DNA from: Xanthobacteraceae bacterium
Lineage (GTDB): Bacteria > Pseudomonadota > Alphaproteobacteria > Rhizobiales > Xanthobacteraceae
DNA: 64,000 nt
Direction of reading: 5' to 3'
Assembly: GCA_031291475.1 (NCBI GenBank)
Contig: JARLIY010000095.1
Coordinates: forward strand, 1 to 64,000
Of this stretch, positions 1 through 9,583 are shown piece after piece. Under the pieces are notes generated by a model that did no database searches, was not told the origin of the DNA, and saw only the letters and a list, made by a program, of their open reading frames with translations. Positions within the stretch are counted from its first letter, which is position 1. Each line of letters opens with the position of its first letter. The translations under genes and the position numbers were made by a program.

Positions 1-147
1 CCGCCAGCCGCGGCGTCTGCCGCCCGTCCTGCGCAAAGTGAGCGCGGATCGACGCGTGGATCTGTGCCATATTCCAAAGAGACCGGCAGAGCCGTGCCGG
101 GCGCGGGCGAACCATATCCGCCGCTCTCGGAACGGCAGGTGAATGGG

Positions 148-1377
148 ATGAGTGCGGTTCCTATGAGTTCGAAGAGTCCCAAACCCATCACGCCGCGCAG
201 CCCCCGCACCGCGATCGAGCCGGATACAGTCGAAATCCCGACCCGGCGCTCTAAGAGCGCGCGGCATCCTTTCGTTGTCATCGGCAACGCCATCATCAGC
301 ATTTTCGTGCTCCTGGCGATCATGGCCGGCATCGCACTCGTGATCGGCAAGCAGCGTTTTGACGCGCCCGGACCACTCCCGGACGATCGCGTCGTCAATA
401 TTCCGCGCGGCTCCGGCATCCGCGATATCGCCGATGTCCTCGTGCGCGACGGCGTCATCGACCAACCCTGGGTCTTCGTCGGCGGCGTGCTTGTGCTCAA
501 GGCGCGCGAAGGTCTCAAGGCCGGCGAATACCAGTTCAAGGCGCATGCCAGCATACGCGACGTGGTCGCGACCATCGTCGAAGGCCGGGTCGTGGCGCAC
601 CAGTTCACCGTTCCGGAAGGCTTGACCTCCGAGCAGATCGTGGCGCGGCTCCTCGACGACGACACCCTGACGGGGAACATCAAGGAAATTCCGCGCGAAG
701 GCACGCTATTGCCCGACACCTACAATTTCACCCGCGGCGTGACACGCGAGCAGATAATCCAACGCATGGAACAGGCGCAGCAGCGCGTGCTCAAGGAGAT
801 ATGGGACCGCCATTCTCCCGATCTGCCGATCAAGACGCCCGACCAGCTCGTCATCCTCGCTTCCCTGGTCGAGAAGGAGACCGGCAAGCCGGAGGAGCGC
901 ACGCGCGTCGCCGCAGTGTTCGTCAACCGCCTGAAACAGAAGATGCGGTTGCAATCAGACCCGACCATCATTTACGGGCTGGTCGGCGGCAAGGGCATGC
1001 TCGGCCGGCCGATCATGAAGAGCGAGATCGATCAAGCGACACCCTACAACACGTATCAGATCGACGGATTGCCACCGGGACCGATCGCCAATCCGGGCCG
1101 CGCTTCACTCGAAGCCGCCGCCAATCCGGCGCGCACACGGGAGCTTTATTTCGTGGCCGACGGCACCGGCGGCCATGCCTTTGCGGAGACTTACGAGCAA
1201 CATCAGAAGAACGTCGCGCGGTTGCGTTCGGTCGAGTTCGATCAGAAGGATCAGGCGCCTGCCGACGTTCAACCGGCGCCACCGCCACCGCAAGCTGTGC
1301 CTGCTGCCTCGGCTCCGGCCCAGCAGCCGCACCGCGCCCCAAGCCATCGCAACCAGACCACGCAGACAACGCATTAG
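148..1377 (+). CDS. mltG: Endolytic murein transglycosylase MltG (YceG family)
   Basis: Inner-membrane lytic transglycosylase that cuts nascent peptidoglycan strands. The 409-residue protein has a proline-rich cytoplasmic start, one membrane segment at about residues 41-66 and a periplasmic YceG domain. The family signature EKETGKPEER is at 242-251 and carries the likely catalytic Glu; FVNRL and DPTIIYG follow, and the C-terminus is a Pro/Ala/Gln-rich tail. The frame stays open to the left edge of the window, with an in-frame GTG at 64, but ATG 148 has AGGTGA (137-142) five bases upstream, so I start there. The first 147 bases hold no other feature I recognise. It is followed on the same strand by yicC and gmk, a common alphaproteobacterial order. 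Confidence 0.93.
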   Translation: MSAVPMSSKSPKPITPRSPRTAIEPDTVEIPTRRSKSARHPFVVIGNAIISIFVLLAIMAGIALVIGKQRFDAPGPLPDDRVVNIPRGSGIRDIADVLVRDGVIDQPWVFVGGVLVLKAREGLKAGEYQFKAHASIRDVVATIVEGRVVAHQFTVPEGLTSEQIVARLLDDDTLTGNIKEIPREGTLLPDTYNFTRGVTREQIIQRMEQAQQRVLKEIWDRHSPDLPIKTPDQLVILASLVEKETGKPEERTRVAAVFVNRLKQKMRLQSDPTIIYGLVGGKGMLGRPIMKSEIDQATPYNTYQIDGLPPGPIANPGRASLEAAANPARTRELYFVADGTGGHAFAETYEQHQKNVARLRSVEFDQKDQAPADVQPAPPPPQAVPAASAPAQQPHRAPSHRNQTTQTTH

Positions 1378-1493
1378 CCCCGGTCTTTTTGCCGTGGCTA
1401 GGCCGGCTCGATGACGTGATCGCTCTTGTGACCGAAACAACCCGCCGCTAAGTTCGGCGCGATTTTCGCAATTCGGCATCGGGATCGCGTTTC

Positions 1494-2381
1494 ATGGCGC
1501 TGTCGAGCATGACGGGATTTGCTCGCGGCCACGGCGTCAGTGGCTCCTATGCCTGGGCCTGGGAAGTCAAATCGGTCAACGGCAAGGGTCTCGATCTGCG
1601 GCTGCGCCTGCCGCCCGGCTGGGATGCGATCGAGCCCACGGTGCGTGCCCTGGCCGCTGAGCGGCTGGCGCGCGGTTCACTTCAGGCAAACCTCACGATT
1701 GAACGCACCGGCATCGCACCGACGGTGCGCATCAACACGGCCGTACTCGAGGCGATTTTGACGACCATGCGCCAACTCGCACCGCGCATCGAGGCATCGC
1801 CGCCGACGCTCGACGGACTGCTCGCGCTCAAGGGTGTGATGGAGGTCGGCGACGCGGAGGAAGATGAAGAGGAGCGACGCCGGGCCGAGACGGCGGCGGC
1901 CGCGGGCTTCACCGACGTGCTTGGCGCGCTTGCCGACATGCGCCACCGTGAGGGTGCCACGCTCGGCCGCGTGCTGGCAACGCGGCTCGACGAAATTGCC
2001 GCGCTGACGCAACGCGCCGAGCTCACGCCCGGCCGGCGGTCCGAGGCGATCCGGGCGCGGCTTGCCGAACAGGTCGCCACGCTGCTCGCGCAATCCGATC
2101 GTTTCGATCTCGACAGGTTGCATCAAGAGGCGATCCTGATCGCGACCAAGGCTGACGTGCGCGAAGAACTCGACCGTCTCGCGGCGCATGTGGCGCAGGC
2201 GCAGCTCCTGATCGGCGAGGGTGGCCCGGTCGGCCGCCGGCTGGATTTTCTCGCCCAGGAGCTCAATCGTGAAGCCAACACGCTCTGCGCCAAGGCGAAC
2301 GATGTCGAACTCACCAATATCGGCTTGGAACTCAAGGCTGCGGTCGAGCAATTCCGCGAACAAGTGCAGAATGTGGAATAG
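1494..2381 (+). CDS. yicC: YicC family endoribonuclease
   Basis: YicC-type RNase-like protein of 295 residues, the usual length for the family. It opens with the conserved SSMTGFAR and ends with the family's C-terminal region (GRRLDFLAQELNREANTL, then KANDVEL and EQFREQVQNVE), where conserved acidic and His/Cys residues cluster. E. coli YicC is reported to be an endoribonuclease acting on small RNAs; that activity is inferred here from family membership. The gene ends three bases before gmk, and the yicC-gmk pairing is widely conserved, so the two are almost certainly cotranscribed. Confidence 0.92.
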   Translation: MALSSMTGFARGHGVSGSYAWAWEVKSVNGKGLDLRLRLPPGWDAIEPTVRALAAERLARGSLQANLTIERTGIAPTVRINTAVLEAILTTMRQLAPRIEASPPTLDGLLALKGVMEVGDAEEDEEERRRAETAAAAGFTDVLGALADMRHREGATLGRVLATRLDEIAALTQRAELTPGRRSEAIRARLAEQVATLLAQSDRFDLDRLHQEAILIATKADVREELDRLAAHVAQAQLLIGEGGPVGRRLDFLAQELNREANTLCAKANDVELTNIGLELKAAVEQFREQVQNVE

Positions 2382-2384
2382 AGC

Positions 2385-3038
2385 ATGAGGCGCGGCGGGC
2401 GAAAGCAAAGGAGAATTGCGCGGCGCGGCCTCATGCTGGTTTTGTCGTCGCCCTCGGGCGCCGGCAAGACCACGCTTTCGCGCCTGCTGCTGAAGTCCGA
2501 TCGCAACGTCGAACTTTCGGTGTCGGTGACGACCCGGCCGCGGCGGCGCGGAGAAATCGACGGACACGATTATCATTTTATCGGGATCGCCGAGTTCAAG
2601 AAAATGGTGCGAACGGGCGAGCTTTTGGAATGGGCCGAAGTGTTTGGAAATTGCTACGGCACGCCGCGGCGGCCCGTGGAGAAGGCATTGCACGCCGGCC
2701 GTGACGTGCTTTTCGATATCGATTGGCAAGGCACGCAGCAGTTGCGGGAGAAGGCGCGCGACGATCTCGTCAGCGTCTTCGTGCTGCCGCCCACGGTCAA
2801 GGAGTTGGAACGGCGGCTCAAACGCCGCGCCCAGGATAGCAGCATCATCATCCGCTCGCGGATGGCGAAGGCCGCAGGCGAGATGAGTCACTGGCCGGAA
2901 TACGATTACGTCATCGTCAATCGCGATAAGGCCGAGGCATTCGCCGAGGTGCGCGCCATCCTCGCGGCGGAGCGGCTCAAACGCGAGCGCCAGATCGGGC
3001 TGTCGCGCTTCGTGCGCGCGCTTCAGGCGAAGCTGTGA
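2385..3038 (+). CDS. gmk: Guanylate kinase
   Basis: Converts GMP and ATP to GDP and ADP in purine nucleotide metabolism (cytoplasm). The P-loop SPSGAGKTT is at about residues 22-30, followed by the GMP-binding region (SVSVTTRPRRRGEIDGHDYHF) and the lid/core segments (LLEWAEVFGNCYGTP, DVLFDIDWQG). At 217 residues it is slightly longer than the usual 205-210 because of a basic N-terminal extension. An alternative start is ATG 2433, giving MLVLSSPSGAGK. The ATG at 2385 sits three bases after the yicC stop, which favours it through translational coupling. Confidence 0.95.
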   Translation: MRRGGRKQRRIARRGLMLVLSSPSGAGKTTLSRLLLKSDRNVELSVSVTTRPRRRGEIDGHDYHFIGIAEFKKMVRTGELLEWAEVFGNCYGTPRRPVEKALHAGRDVLFDIDWQGTQQLREKARDDLVSVFVLPPTVKELERRLKRRAQDSSIIIRSRMAKAAGEMSHWPEYDYVIVNRDKAEAFAEVRAILAAERLKRERQIGLSRFVRALQAKL

Positions 3039-3050
3039 GACGATAAAGCC

Positions 3051-4106
3051 CTAAACCGTCAAAACCGTGCGGCCGACGACGCGGCCGGCGCGCAAATCGT
3101 CAAGCGCCGCCTGCGCCTCGTTGAGCGGGCGGCCGCGGGTGGGTATTGGTGCGATCTTCTTTGCGCGTACGAGGTCGAGAAGCTCGCGCGCCTCCGCGAG
3201 CGTGCCGGTCAGCGTGCCCTCGATGGTCATGGCCTTGATGCCGAACATGGCGGCGGCGATCGAAAAGTTACCGCCGAGAAGTCCCGTCACCACCACCTTG
3301 CCGCCGCGCGCCAGCAGGCCGGTCGCGAATTGCAGCGATTTGTCGGAGCCGACGAAATCGCAGACCGCGAGCAATCCGCCGGTCGCTGCCATCACCGCCT
3401 TACGCGCTTGCGGATCGGACGGATCGTAGGCTTGCGCGGCGCCGGCCGCGATCGCCGCGTTTCGCTTCTCGGCGTCGATATCGGCGACGATTGGCGGCGT
3501 GCGAAAGAGCGCGCGCGCGATCGCCAGCCCCATCATGCCGACACCGCCGAGACCGATGAGCAGCACCGGGCCGCGCTCGGGCCGTTTCGTGAAACGCTTG
3601 AGCGCCGCATAGGCGGTCAAACCCGAGCACATCAACGGTCCGGCAAAGTTTGGCGACAGCGGCGCATAGTCGAGCAGATAGCGCGGATGCGGAACGAGGA
3701 CATGGGTGGCATAGCCGCCGTCGACGCTGATGCCGAGGTGCCGGTTGTTGGAGCATAAATTTTCCTCCCCGACGGCGCAGGCGGCGCACGCGCCGCATCC
3801 GATCCAGGGATAGACCGCGACACGGCTGCCGACGGTTGCGCCCAAAGCTTCATTCCCCACGCCCTCGATTACGCCGGCAATTTCGTGACCGAGGGTGAAC
3901 GGCAGAGTGCGTCCCGCGCTGACGTCGAGCTTCTTGTCACCGCCGAGCGAGAAATAGCCGTCCTGCATATGCAAATCGGAATGGCATACGCCGCAACGCG
4001 CGATGCGGATCAGTACCTCGCTGCCGCGCGGCGCCGGGCAGTCCACGACGGTTCCGCAAAGGGGTTGCCCATAGGCAACGAGCGACTGGCGGCACATTTC
4101 GGTCAT
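3051..4106 (-). CDS. Zinc-dependent alcohol dehydrogenase (MDR superfamily)
   Basis: Medium-chain, zinc-containing NAD(P)-dependent dehydrogenase of about 351 residues. Likely catalytic zinc ligands are Cys41 (GVCHSD) with His74/Glu75 (GHE). Structural zinc ligands are Cys104, Cys107, Cys110 and Cys118. The nucleotide-binding motif is GLGGVGMMG. The substrate cannot be read from sequence; a primary alcohol or aldehyde is typical. I start at ATG 4106 because longer starts up to 4187 would overlap the 3' end of rsmA; the ribosome site is weak either way. It is convergent with gmk, sits 19 bases behind rsmA, and is probably the last gene of, or an addition to, the lpt-surA-pdxA-rsmA operon. Confidence 0.88.
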   Translation of the reverse strand: MTEMCRQSLVAYGQPLCGTVVDCPAPRGSEVLIRIARCGVCHSDLHMQDGYFSLGGDKKLDVSAGRTLPFTLGHEIAGVIEGVGNEALGATVGSRVAVYPWIGCGACAACAVGEENLCSNNRHLGISVDGGYATHVLVPHPRYLLDYAPLSPNFAGPLMCSGLTAYAALKRFTKRPERGPVLLIGLGGVGMMGLAIARALFRTPPIVADIDAEKRNAAIAAGAAQAYDPSDPQARKAVMAATGGLLAVCDFVGSDKSLQFATGLLARGGKVVVTGLLGGNFSIAAAMFGIKAMTIEGTLTGTLAEARELLDLVRAKKIAPIPTRGRPLNEAQAALDDLRAGRVVGRTVLTV

Positions 4107-4125
4107 GACGGTTTCGTCTTCGGTA

Positions 4126-4998
4126 TCAGGCGCCCGCATCATGCCCGACGCCGCGACGTAGGGCGAGAGCCCGCGCCAGGGATACAAAGCCGGCGATGGA
4201 GATATCCTCGGCGCGCGCGGTTGGGCTTAAGCCGGCGGCCGACAGAAGCGCCGCAGCATCGCCGCCGAGCGAACGCAGGCTTTGCCGCAGCATCTTGCGG
4301 CGTTGTCCAAACGCCGCTCGGGTTACGGCCTCCAAGAGCGACCGATCGCACGGCAACGGTTTCGCCCGCGGCAGCAGCCGTATCAGCGTCGAAGTGACTT
4401 TTGGCGGCGGTACGAATGCCGAGCGGTTGACGTCAAACAGAATGCGCGCCTCGCAGCGCCATTGCACCAGTACCGACAGCCGGCCGTAGCTCTTCGATCC
4501 GGGCTCGGCAACGATGCGTTTGGCGACCTCGCGCTGAAACATAAGCACGGCGGCCTCATACCACGGGGGCCACGGCTCGACGGTAAGCCAGGAGGCGAGC
4601 AGCGCGGTTGCGATGTTGTAGGGCAGGTTGGCGACGATGCGCACGGGGCTGCGCCCGAGAAGCGGCCGCGGATCGAAGGTGAACGCATCCGCGGTGACGA
4701 TTTCGAGACGGCCGGGATAATGCTCGGCGATCTCCCGCAAGGCCGCGATGGCGCGCTTGTCGCGCTCCACCGCGATCACGCGAGCGGCGCCGAGCGCGAG
4801 CAGCGCGCGCGTGAGACCGCCGGGACCTGCGCCGATTTCCAGCACGGTCACGCCGGGGAGCGCTCCCGCGGCGCGGGCTATACGCGCCGCGAGATTAAGG
4901 TCGAAAAGGAAATTCTGCCCGAGGGATTTTTTGGCGGCGAGGTCGTGCCGGCGAATGACTTCGCGTAACGGCGGCAGGCCGTCCGGCGTGAAGCTCAC
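4126..4998 (-). CDS. rsmA: 16S rRNA (A1518/A1519-N6)-dimethyltransferase RsmA (KsgA)
   Basis: Dimethylates two adjacent adenines in helix 45 of 16S rRNA during late 30S assembly. The 290-residue protein has the N-terminal KKSLGQNFL motif, the SAM-binding motif [12 protein letters not shown], the ERD acidic residue that binds the ribose, and the catalytic NLPYNI motif. Start: the GTG at 4998 overlaps the TGA stop of pdxA (GTGA), which argues for translational coupling; the frame is open further upstream only because it reads antisense-like sequence inside pdxA. The order surA-pdxA-rsmA is the same as in E. coli. Confidence 0.95.
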   Translation of the reverse strand: MSFTPDGLPPLREVIRRHDLAAKKSLGQNFLFDLNLAARIARAAGALPGVTVLEIGAGPGGLTRALLALGAARVIAVERDKRAIAALREIAEHYPGRLEIVTADAFTFDPRPLLGRSPVRIVANLPYNIATALLASWLTVEPWPPWYEAAVLMFQREVAKRIVAEPGSKSYGRLSVLVQWRCEARILFDVNRSAFVPPPKVTSTLIRLLPRAKPLPCDRSLLEAVTRAAFGQRRKMLRQSLRSLGGDAAALLSAAGLSPTARAEDISIAGFVSLARALALRRGVGHDAGA

Positions 4999-6017
4999 GA
5001 CGCGGGAATCGGCGCCGGGCTGTCCGCCATGGCAAGCCGCGCCGCCAGTCGCAGCGCCGCGATGAGGCTCGTCGCATCGGCCGCGCCGGTGCCGGCGATA
5101 TCGAAGGCGGTACCGTGGTCGGGCGAGGTGCGCACGAAGGGAAGCCCGAGCGTGACGTTGACGGCATGATCGAACGCAAGCGTCTTGATCGGGATCAGCG
5201 CCTGGTCGTGATACATGCACAAGGCCGCGTCATAGGTGGCGCGGGCTAGCTTGTGGAACAGTGAATCGGCCGGCAGCGGACCTCTCGCGTCGATGCCGTC
5301 CGCGACGAGCCGTGCGACTGCCGGCGCAACGATCGTGCGGTCTTCCTCACCGAGCGCTCCGTTTTCGCCGGCATGCGGGTTGAGCCCGGCGATAGCAAGC
5401 CGCGGATGTGGGATGCGAAACCGCGCGGCAAGATCGCGCGCGACGATCCGCCCGGTCTCGACCACAAGTTCGGTCGAAAGGTGCAAAAAGATTTCCTTTA
5501 GCGGCAGGTGAATAGTTACCGGCACGACGGCGAGCTCCGGCGACCACAACATCATCACCGGCCGCAGCGATTTGCCCGTGGCCTCCCGCACCAGCGTGGC
5601 CAGGAACTCGGTGTGTCCGGGTTCGGCAAATCCGCCTTCGTAGAGCACGTTCTTTGCCACCGGATTGGTGACGATCGCGGCAGCTTCGCCGGCGAGCACG
5701 TCGGCGACCGCGCGGCGAATGGAGTCGATAGCGGCCGGAGCGCTTGATCGGTCGGGGTGGCCCGGCTCGGCGGTTACCGCCATATCGAGGGCCACCACCG
5801 GCAAAGCACGCGGAAATGCCGCGGCGGCCGCCGACGGCGTGACGATGGCAAGCGGAACGTCGAAGCCGAGTTGATCGGCCCGCCGACGGAGAAATTTCGG
5901 GTCAGCAACGACATAGAACCGCGGAACGTCGAGTTCGCCGCGTCGATGCCAGACCGCTAGGGCAAGGTCGGGACCGATCCCGGCGGGCTCGCCAAGCGTC
6001 AATGCCAATGGCTGCAC
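4995..6017 (-). CDS. pdxA: 4-hydroxythreonine-4-phosphate dehydrogenase
   Basis: NAD-dependent oxidation and decarboxylation step of the DXP-dependent pyridoxal phosphate pathway. At 340 residues it has family length and opens with [15 protein letters not shown]. It carries the [15 protein letters not shown] segment, GHTEFLA with a metal-binding His, and the C-terminal metal site around [11 protein letters not shown] and [15 protein letters not shown]. It starts with GTG 6017, 16 bases after the stop of the surA-like gene, and its stop overlaps the rsmA start. It lies within the lpt-surA-pdxA-rsmA operon. Confidence 0.95.
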   Translation of the reverse strand: MQPLALTLGEPAGIGPDLALAVWHRRGELDVPRFYVVADPKFLRRRADQLGFDVPLAIVTPSAAAAAFPRALPVVALDMAVTAEPGHPDRSSAPAAIDSIRRAVADVLAGEAAAIVTNPVAKNVLYEGGFAEPGHTEFLATLVREATGKSLRPVMMLWSPELAVVPVTIHLPLKEIFLHLSTELVVETGRIVARDLAARFRIPHPRLAIAGLNPHAGENGALGEEDRTIVAPAVARLVADGIDARGPLPADSLFHKLARATYDAALCMYHDQALIPIKTLAFDHAVNVTLGLPFVRTSPDHGTAFDIAGTGAADATSLIAALRLAARLAMADSPAPIPAS

Positions 6018-6033
6018 GATTCGCTTCTGTCGC

Positions 6034-6990
6034 TTATTTGTCTTCGGGCATCTTGTATTCGATCATCGCCTGGCGTCGCAAATTATCCAGATAGCGCTTG
6101 GCCTGCGCGCCGAACTTCTGCTGTAGCATTTGATCGCGGATTTCGCGCATTTCAGGCGTGTCCGATTTGGTCTCTTTCTTGGCGCAAACCGCGAACATCT
6201 GCACCCCTTCCGCCGTCGTTTCCGGCGGTGTCAGGTGGCCGAGCGCCGTGCTGTCGAGTATCTGACGCAATTGCTGCGCAAGCTCGGCGGAATATTTCGA
6301 CACCTGCTCGCGCACCGCGACGTCCGACAGAGCGCGCGCAAAAGCGACACCGTCGTTGCAGTTCTGAAAGCGCGAGCGCAGCGCTTCGGCTTCGCGTTTG
6401 CGGGCTTCGTATGCGGCATCGGGGGAACCGCGTGGCACGATAAAAACGACCGGCCGCATGATGTACTCATATCCCACGTCGTTTTTTTCCGTAGTTTTAT
6501 GCAGCTCGAGTTGCGCTTCGACGTCCTTGTCCCTGATTTCGAGGCTTGCCTTGTAGCGTCCGCGTACGAGATTGGACCACGCAATCTGCGCGCGGAGCCG
6601 GCGCTTGAGCGTATCCTCGCTCGCGCCGCCGCTGACGAGAATTTGCGTCAACTTCGCCGCGTCGATGCCCATGCGGGTGGCGACGGTGGAATATGAATTG
6701 TTCACCTCCGCATCGGAAACCTCGAGGCTGAAGCGCTTGGCCTCGGTCACCTCCAAAATCTCATCGATGAGGCTGTCGAGAACTTCTCTGCGCGTGGGTG
6801 GCTTTTTGGTGGTCATCTGAATAAACTTGCCGCGATGCTCCACGTCAAGCGTCGTGATCGGCTGGCCATTGACGAACGCGACGACCTGTTGCGAACGGGC
6901 GGTCGATGGCACGCCGCAATTGATCGCCGCGGCGATTATGATCGCAGCAAAGGCCTCCCAACGGGCACTGAGCGGGATTTGCGATATCAC
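6034..6990 (-). CDS. SurA-like periplasmic peptidyl-prolyl isomerase/chaperone
   Basis: Probable periplasmic chaperone for outer-membrane proteins. The 318-residue protein has a GTG start, a Sec-type signal (hydrophobic AFAAIIIAAAI, cleavage near TARSQQ) and a SurA N-terminal domain (VVAFVNGQPITTLDVEHR, then REVLDSLIDEILEVTEAKR). It has one parvulin-like segment, whereas E. coli SurA has two and about 430 residues, as is common in alphaproteobacteria. Its position between lptD and pdxA supports a role in LptD and porin assembly. A candidate hairpin (7041-7056) lies between lptD and this gene. The family call is firm; a strict SurA assignment is inference. Confidence 0.85.
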   Translation of the reverse strand: MISQIPLSARWEAFAAIIIAAAINCGVPSTARSQQVVAFVNGQPITTLDVEHRGKFIQMTTKKPPTRREVLDSLIDEILEVTEAKRFSLEVSDAEVNNSYSTVATRMGIDAAKLTQILVSGGASEDTLKRRLRAQIAWSNLVRGRYKASLEIRDKDVEAQLELHKTTEKNDVGYEYIMRPVVFIVPRGSPDAAYEARKREAEALRSRFQNCNDGVAFARALSDVAVREQVSKYSAELAQQLRQILDSTALGHLTPPETTAEGVQMFAVCAKKETKSDTPEMREIRDQMLQQKFGAQAKRYLDNLRRQAMIEYKMPEDK

Positions 6991-7078
6991 TTCTTGTTTC
7001 TCCCTGGGCAGCTTACGTGCTGGCCCTTCCAGCTCCCCAGTCGGGGTGAAACCCGATATTACCTCGCTATGGAGAAAT

Positions 7079-9583
7079 TTAGAATTGGGCAGAAATCGGT
7101 TTGAGCTCGTTGGGGCCGAGCGTGCGCAAGCTGAACTGCAGCATGACGGTATCGTTCGGCGTCGGCGTCGTACCGGTATAAGTATACGAGGTAATGAAGT
7201 TCAGCGACACAAGCAGGCAATCGTCGGTATAGCCAATTCCAAACCGGGTCTGGTCGAATTCGTGGGCGACAAGGTCATACCGGACGGAGCCGAGCAGGAC
7301 CCAGTTCTGCGTCAACTTGACCGATGCTCCGGTGAGAAGCTCCTCGCGCCGATTCAAGAAACCGATCTCTGGTTGCGCGGCGTAATCGCCGTACATGAAT
7401 TGTAGTGTCCAGCGATCGAAGTTGGCCCGGGTTTCGAACTCTAGCCGTTCGGGCGTGAACGCAGCTACGTTTTCACCGAGCCCCGGATCAAATCCACCGG
7501 ACGAGAAACGGCCGCGCGCCGTGAACGAAAACACCTGGTTTGGCTGGTACATGATGCGTCCGACGTAGTCGGAAACGCTCTTGTCCAGACCGCTTTCCAA
7601 CCCGGTATTGGTCAGGTCGGTGGCCGAATACGAGTTTAATCCATACAGTTGATAGGATTGCCCGAACAGGACGTTGAAGTATCCAGCTTTGTTTACCTGG
7701 GCGGTGTAATCGATGCCGGCGTTGACCCGTCCGCCGCCTTCGACGCGGTCCCAGCCCGAAAATTTGTCGATCGAGAACAGATTACTGTCGCTGAACACGA
7801 CGCTGTGAGCGTCTTCGTTGGGGAATTTCCCGATCTGCGTTTCGTTGGGGCGCAAGATGACCTGTGCAATCGGCTCGATCGTTTGCGTACCCCATGGCTC
7901 CACGTCGACAAACGGATAACGATACTCGACCCCGACGGCGGGCATGGCCCGCCCGACTTCGCTTTCATTCGGGTTGATGAAGTTTGAAACACCCGGCTGA
8001 TTGAGGAGGTCGAGTTGGGCAGCATCGCCGCGCGCCACGAAAAAGGGCGTGATCATTTGCCCGGTATCGGTGACGAAGGTGCGCCGCCAATCCACCTCGC
8101 CGGAAGCGCGGGAAAAGGTTCCCGGCATGCCGCGCAGCAGGCAATTTGCTTTGGTGATGTTGACATTCCCCGGTGCGCAAAGGTCGTTAACGGCCGCGTT
8201 TTGGGTGATGGCGTCGAACTCGGCTTGCTGCCGCGTGAGGCTGGTCAGATTGAACTTGTAGCTAAGCTCGCCTCCGGCGACCGGCTGCGCCAGCACATTG
8301 GAATAATCGAGCACCGGGTGAATGATCGGGATTTGCGCCTGAATGTCCTGTCCCGAGAACCCGTAATAGTAGATCGAGCGAATATCGAAATAACTGCGGT
8401 CGCCGACGCCGGTGAGGTACACCTGAGAGACGCCCTCGGTGGCGACACCGGTGTGGAACGGATCGAATGATGCGAGGAACTGGCCGAGGGTGTAGTCATA
8501 CAGAAACTGCGTGTCGGTTATCAGGAGCCCGGTCCAGCCCCACAGCCATTTGTCGGTGATCGCGAACTGGCCGGCGGTCTGCACCGCTCCGCGGAAAAGG
8601 TTGGCAGTCGGACTGTTGACCCCGTCGCGGCCGGCAAAATAGCCCGGATCCTGCTGGAAGATGCCCGCGACTTTGATGGAATAGGAGCCATCCATCAGGC
8701 GCTGGCGCCACACGCCCTGGAACAACTCGCCTTCCTTCGACGTCACCATCAGCGACGTGCTCAAATCGTAGTTCGGCGCCAGCGCCCAGAAATAGGGGAT
8801 TTCGACGCCGGCTCCGTAGGCGGTGCCGTATGTGATGTTCGGAAACAGAAAGCCGCTTTTGCGCGTCACCGAAGGATCAGGTTGAGACATGAACGGGAAA
8901 TACATCAGCGGCACGCCGAAGAACTCGACACGCGCGTCCTCAAAATAAATCATCTTCTCGCCGCTGTCGTGGATGATCCGGGCGGCTTCGATTTGCCACA
9001 GCGGCGGCTTTTTCGGATCGTCCTTGCAGGGCTCGCAGGCGGTATAGACGCCGTTTTGCATGACCGTATAGTTGCCCTTGACGCGGTCGGCGCGCGCGGC
9101 AGCAAAGCGCGTATCGTCGGCAGTTTCGAGCCGCAGTGAATCGACAAAGCCGTCGCGGTAATCGTCGCTGAGATCGATGAACTGGCCGTAGGTGATCTTG
9201 CCGTCAGGCTCGGTCATCCTGACATTGCCGCGCGCCTGGAGACGCTTGGTTTTTTGGTCGTAAATGACTTCGTCGGCTTCGACCGTCGATCCGTTGTAAT
9301 AAATCTGGACATTGCCGACCGCCGACACCGTGTTGTTGGTGTAGTCGTATCGGATTTCGGTTGCTTGCAGGAGCATGGGCGCGTCGGAAGGCGCCGGCGA
9401 CTTCGGCTTCGGCAACGGTGGGCGCGGCGGGAAATGAAGGAGGCTGGTGTTTGTCTGCGCTGCGGCGGGATCGGGCACCAGCAAACAGTGCGCGGCAAAA
9501 GCGAGCAGCGCCGCGAGGATCGCCGCGCCTGCCCGAACGTGACCACGAAAACCGGCAACACAAGGACGGATCGGACGCACCAC
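7079..9583 (-). CDS. lptD: LPS-assembly outer membrane protein LptD (OstA/Imp)
   Basis: Outer-membrane beta-barrel that, with LptE, inserts lipopolysaccharide into the outer leaflet. The 834-residue protein has a signal peptide (AAILAALLAFAAHCLL... ending AAAQ), an N-terminal OstA/LptA-like jellyroll (ATEIRYDYTNNTVSAVGNV, GNVRMTEPDGKI) and a long C-terminal barrel rich in alternating aromatic residues. Start: GTG 9583 overlaps the TAG stop of lptG by one base, and AGGAGG (9591-9596) is seven bases upstream; the next codon is also GTG. The gene is cotranscribed with lptG and lptF. No lptE is seen in the window. Confidence 0.94.
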   Translation of the reverse strand: MVRPIRPCVAGFRGHVRAGAAILAALLAFAAHCLLVPDPAAAQTNTSLLHFPPRPPLPKPKSPAPSDAPMLLQATEIRYDYTNNTVSAVGNVQIYYNGSTVEADEVIYDQKTKRLQARGNVRMTEPDGKITYGQFIDLSDDYRDGFVDSLRLETADDTRFAAARADRVKGNYTVMQNGVYTACEPCKDDPKKPPLWQIEAARIIHDSGEKMIYFEDARVEFFGVPLMYFPFMSQPDPSVTRKSGFLFPNITYGTAYGAGVEIPYFWALAPNYDLSTSLMVTSKEGELFQGVWRQRLMDGSYSIKVAGIFQQDPGYFAGRDGVNSPTANLFRGAVQTAGQFAITDKWLWGWTGLLITDTQFLYDYTLGQFLASFDPFHTGVATEGVSQVYLTGVGDRSYFDIRSIYYYGFSGQDIQAQIPIIHPVLDYSNVLAQPVAGGELSYKFNLTSLTRQQAEFDAITQNAAVNDLCAPGNVNITKANCLLRGMPGTFSRASGEVDWRRTFVTDTGQMITPFFVARGDAAQLDLLNQPGVSNFINPNESEVGRAMPAVGVEYRYPFVDVEPWGTQTIEPIAQVILRPNETQIGKFPNEDAHSVVFSDSNLFSIDKFSGWDRVEGGGRVNAGIDYTAQVNKAGYFNVLFGQSYQLYGLNSYSATDLTNTGLESGLDKSVSDYVGRIMYQPNQVFSFTARGRFSSGGFDPGLGENVAAFTPERLEFETRANFDRWTLQFMYGDYAAQPEIGFLNRREELLTGASVKLTQNWVLLGSVRYDLVAHEFDQTRFGIGYTDDCLLVSLNFITSYTYTGTTPTPNDTVMLQFSLRTLGPNELKPISAQF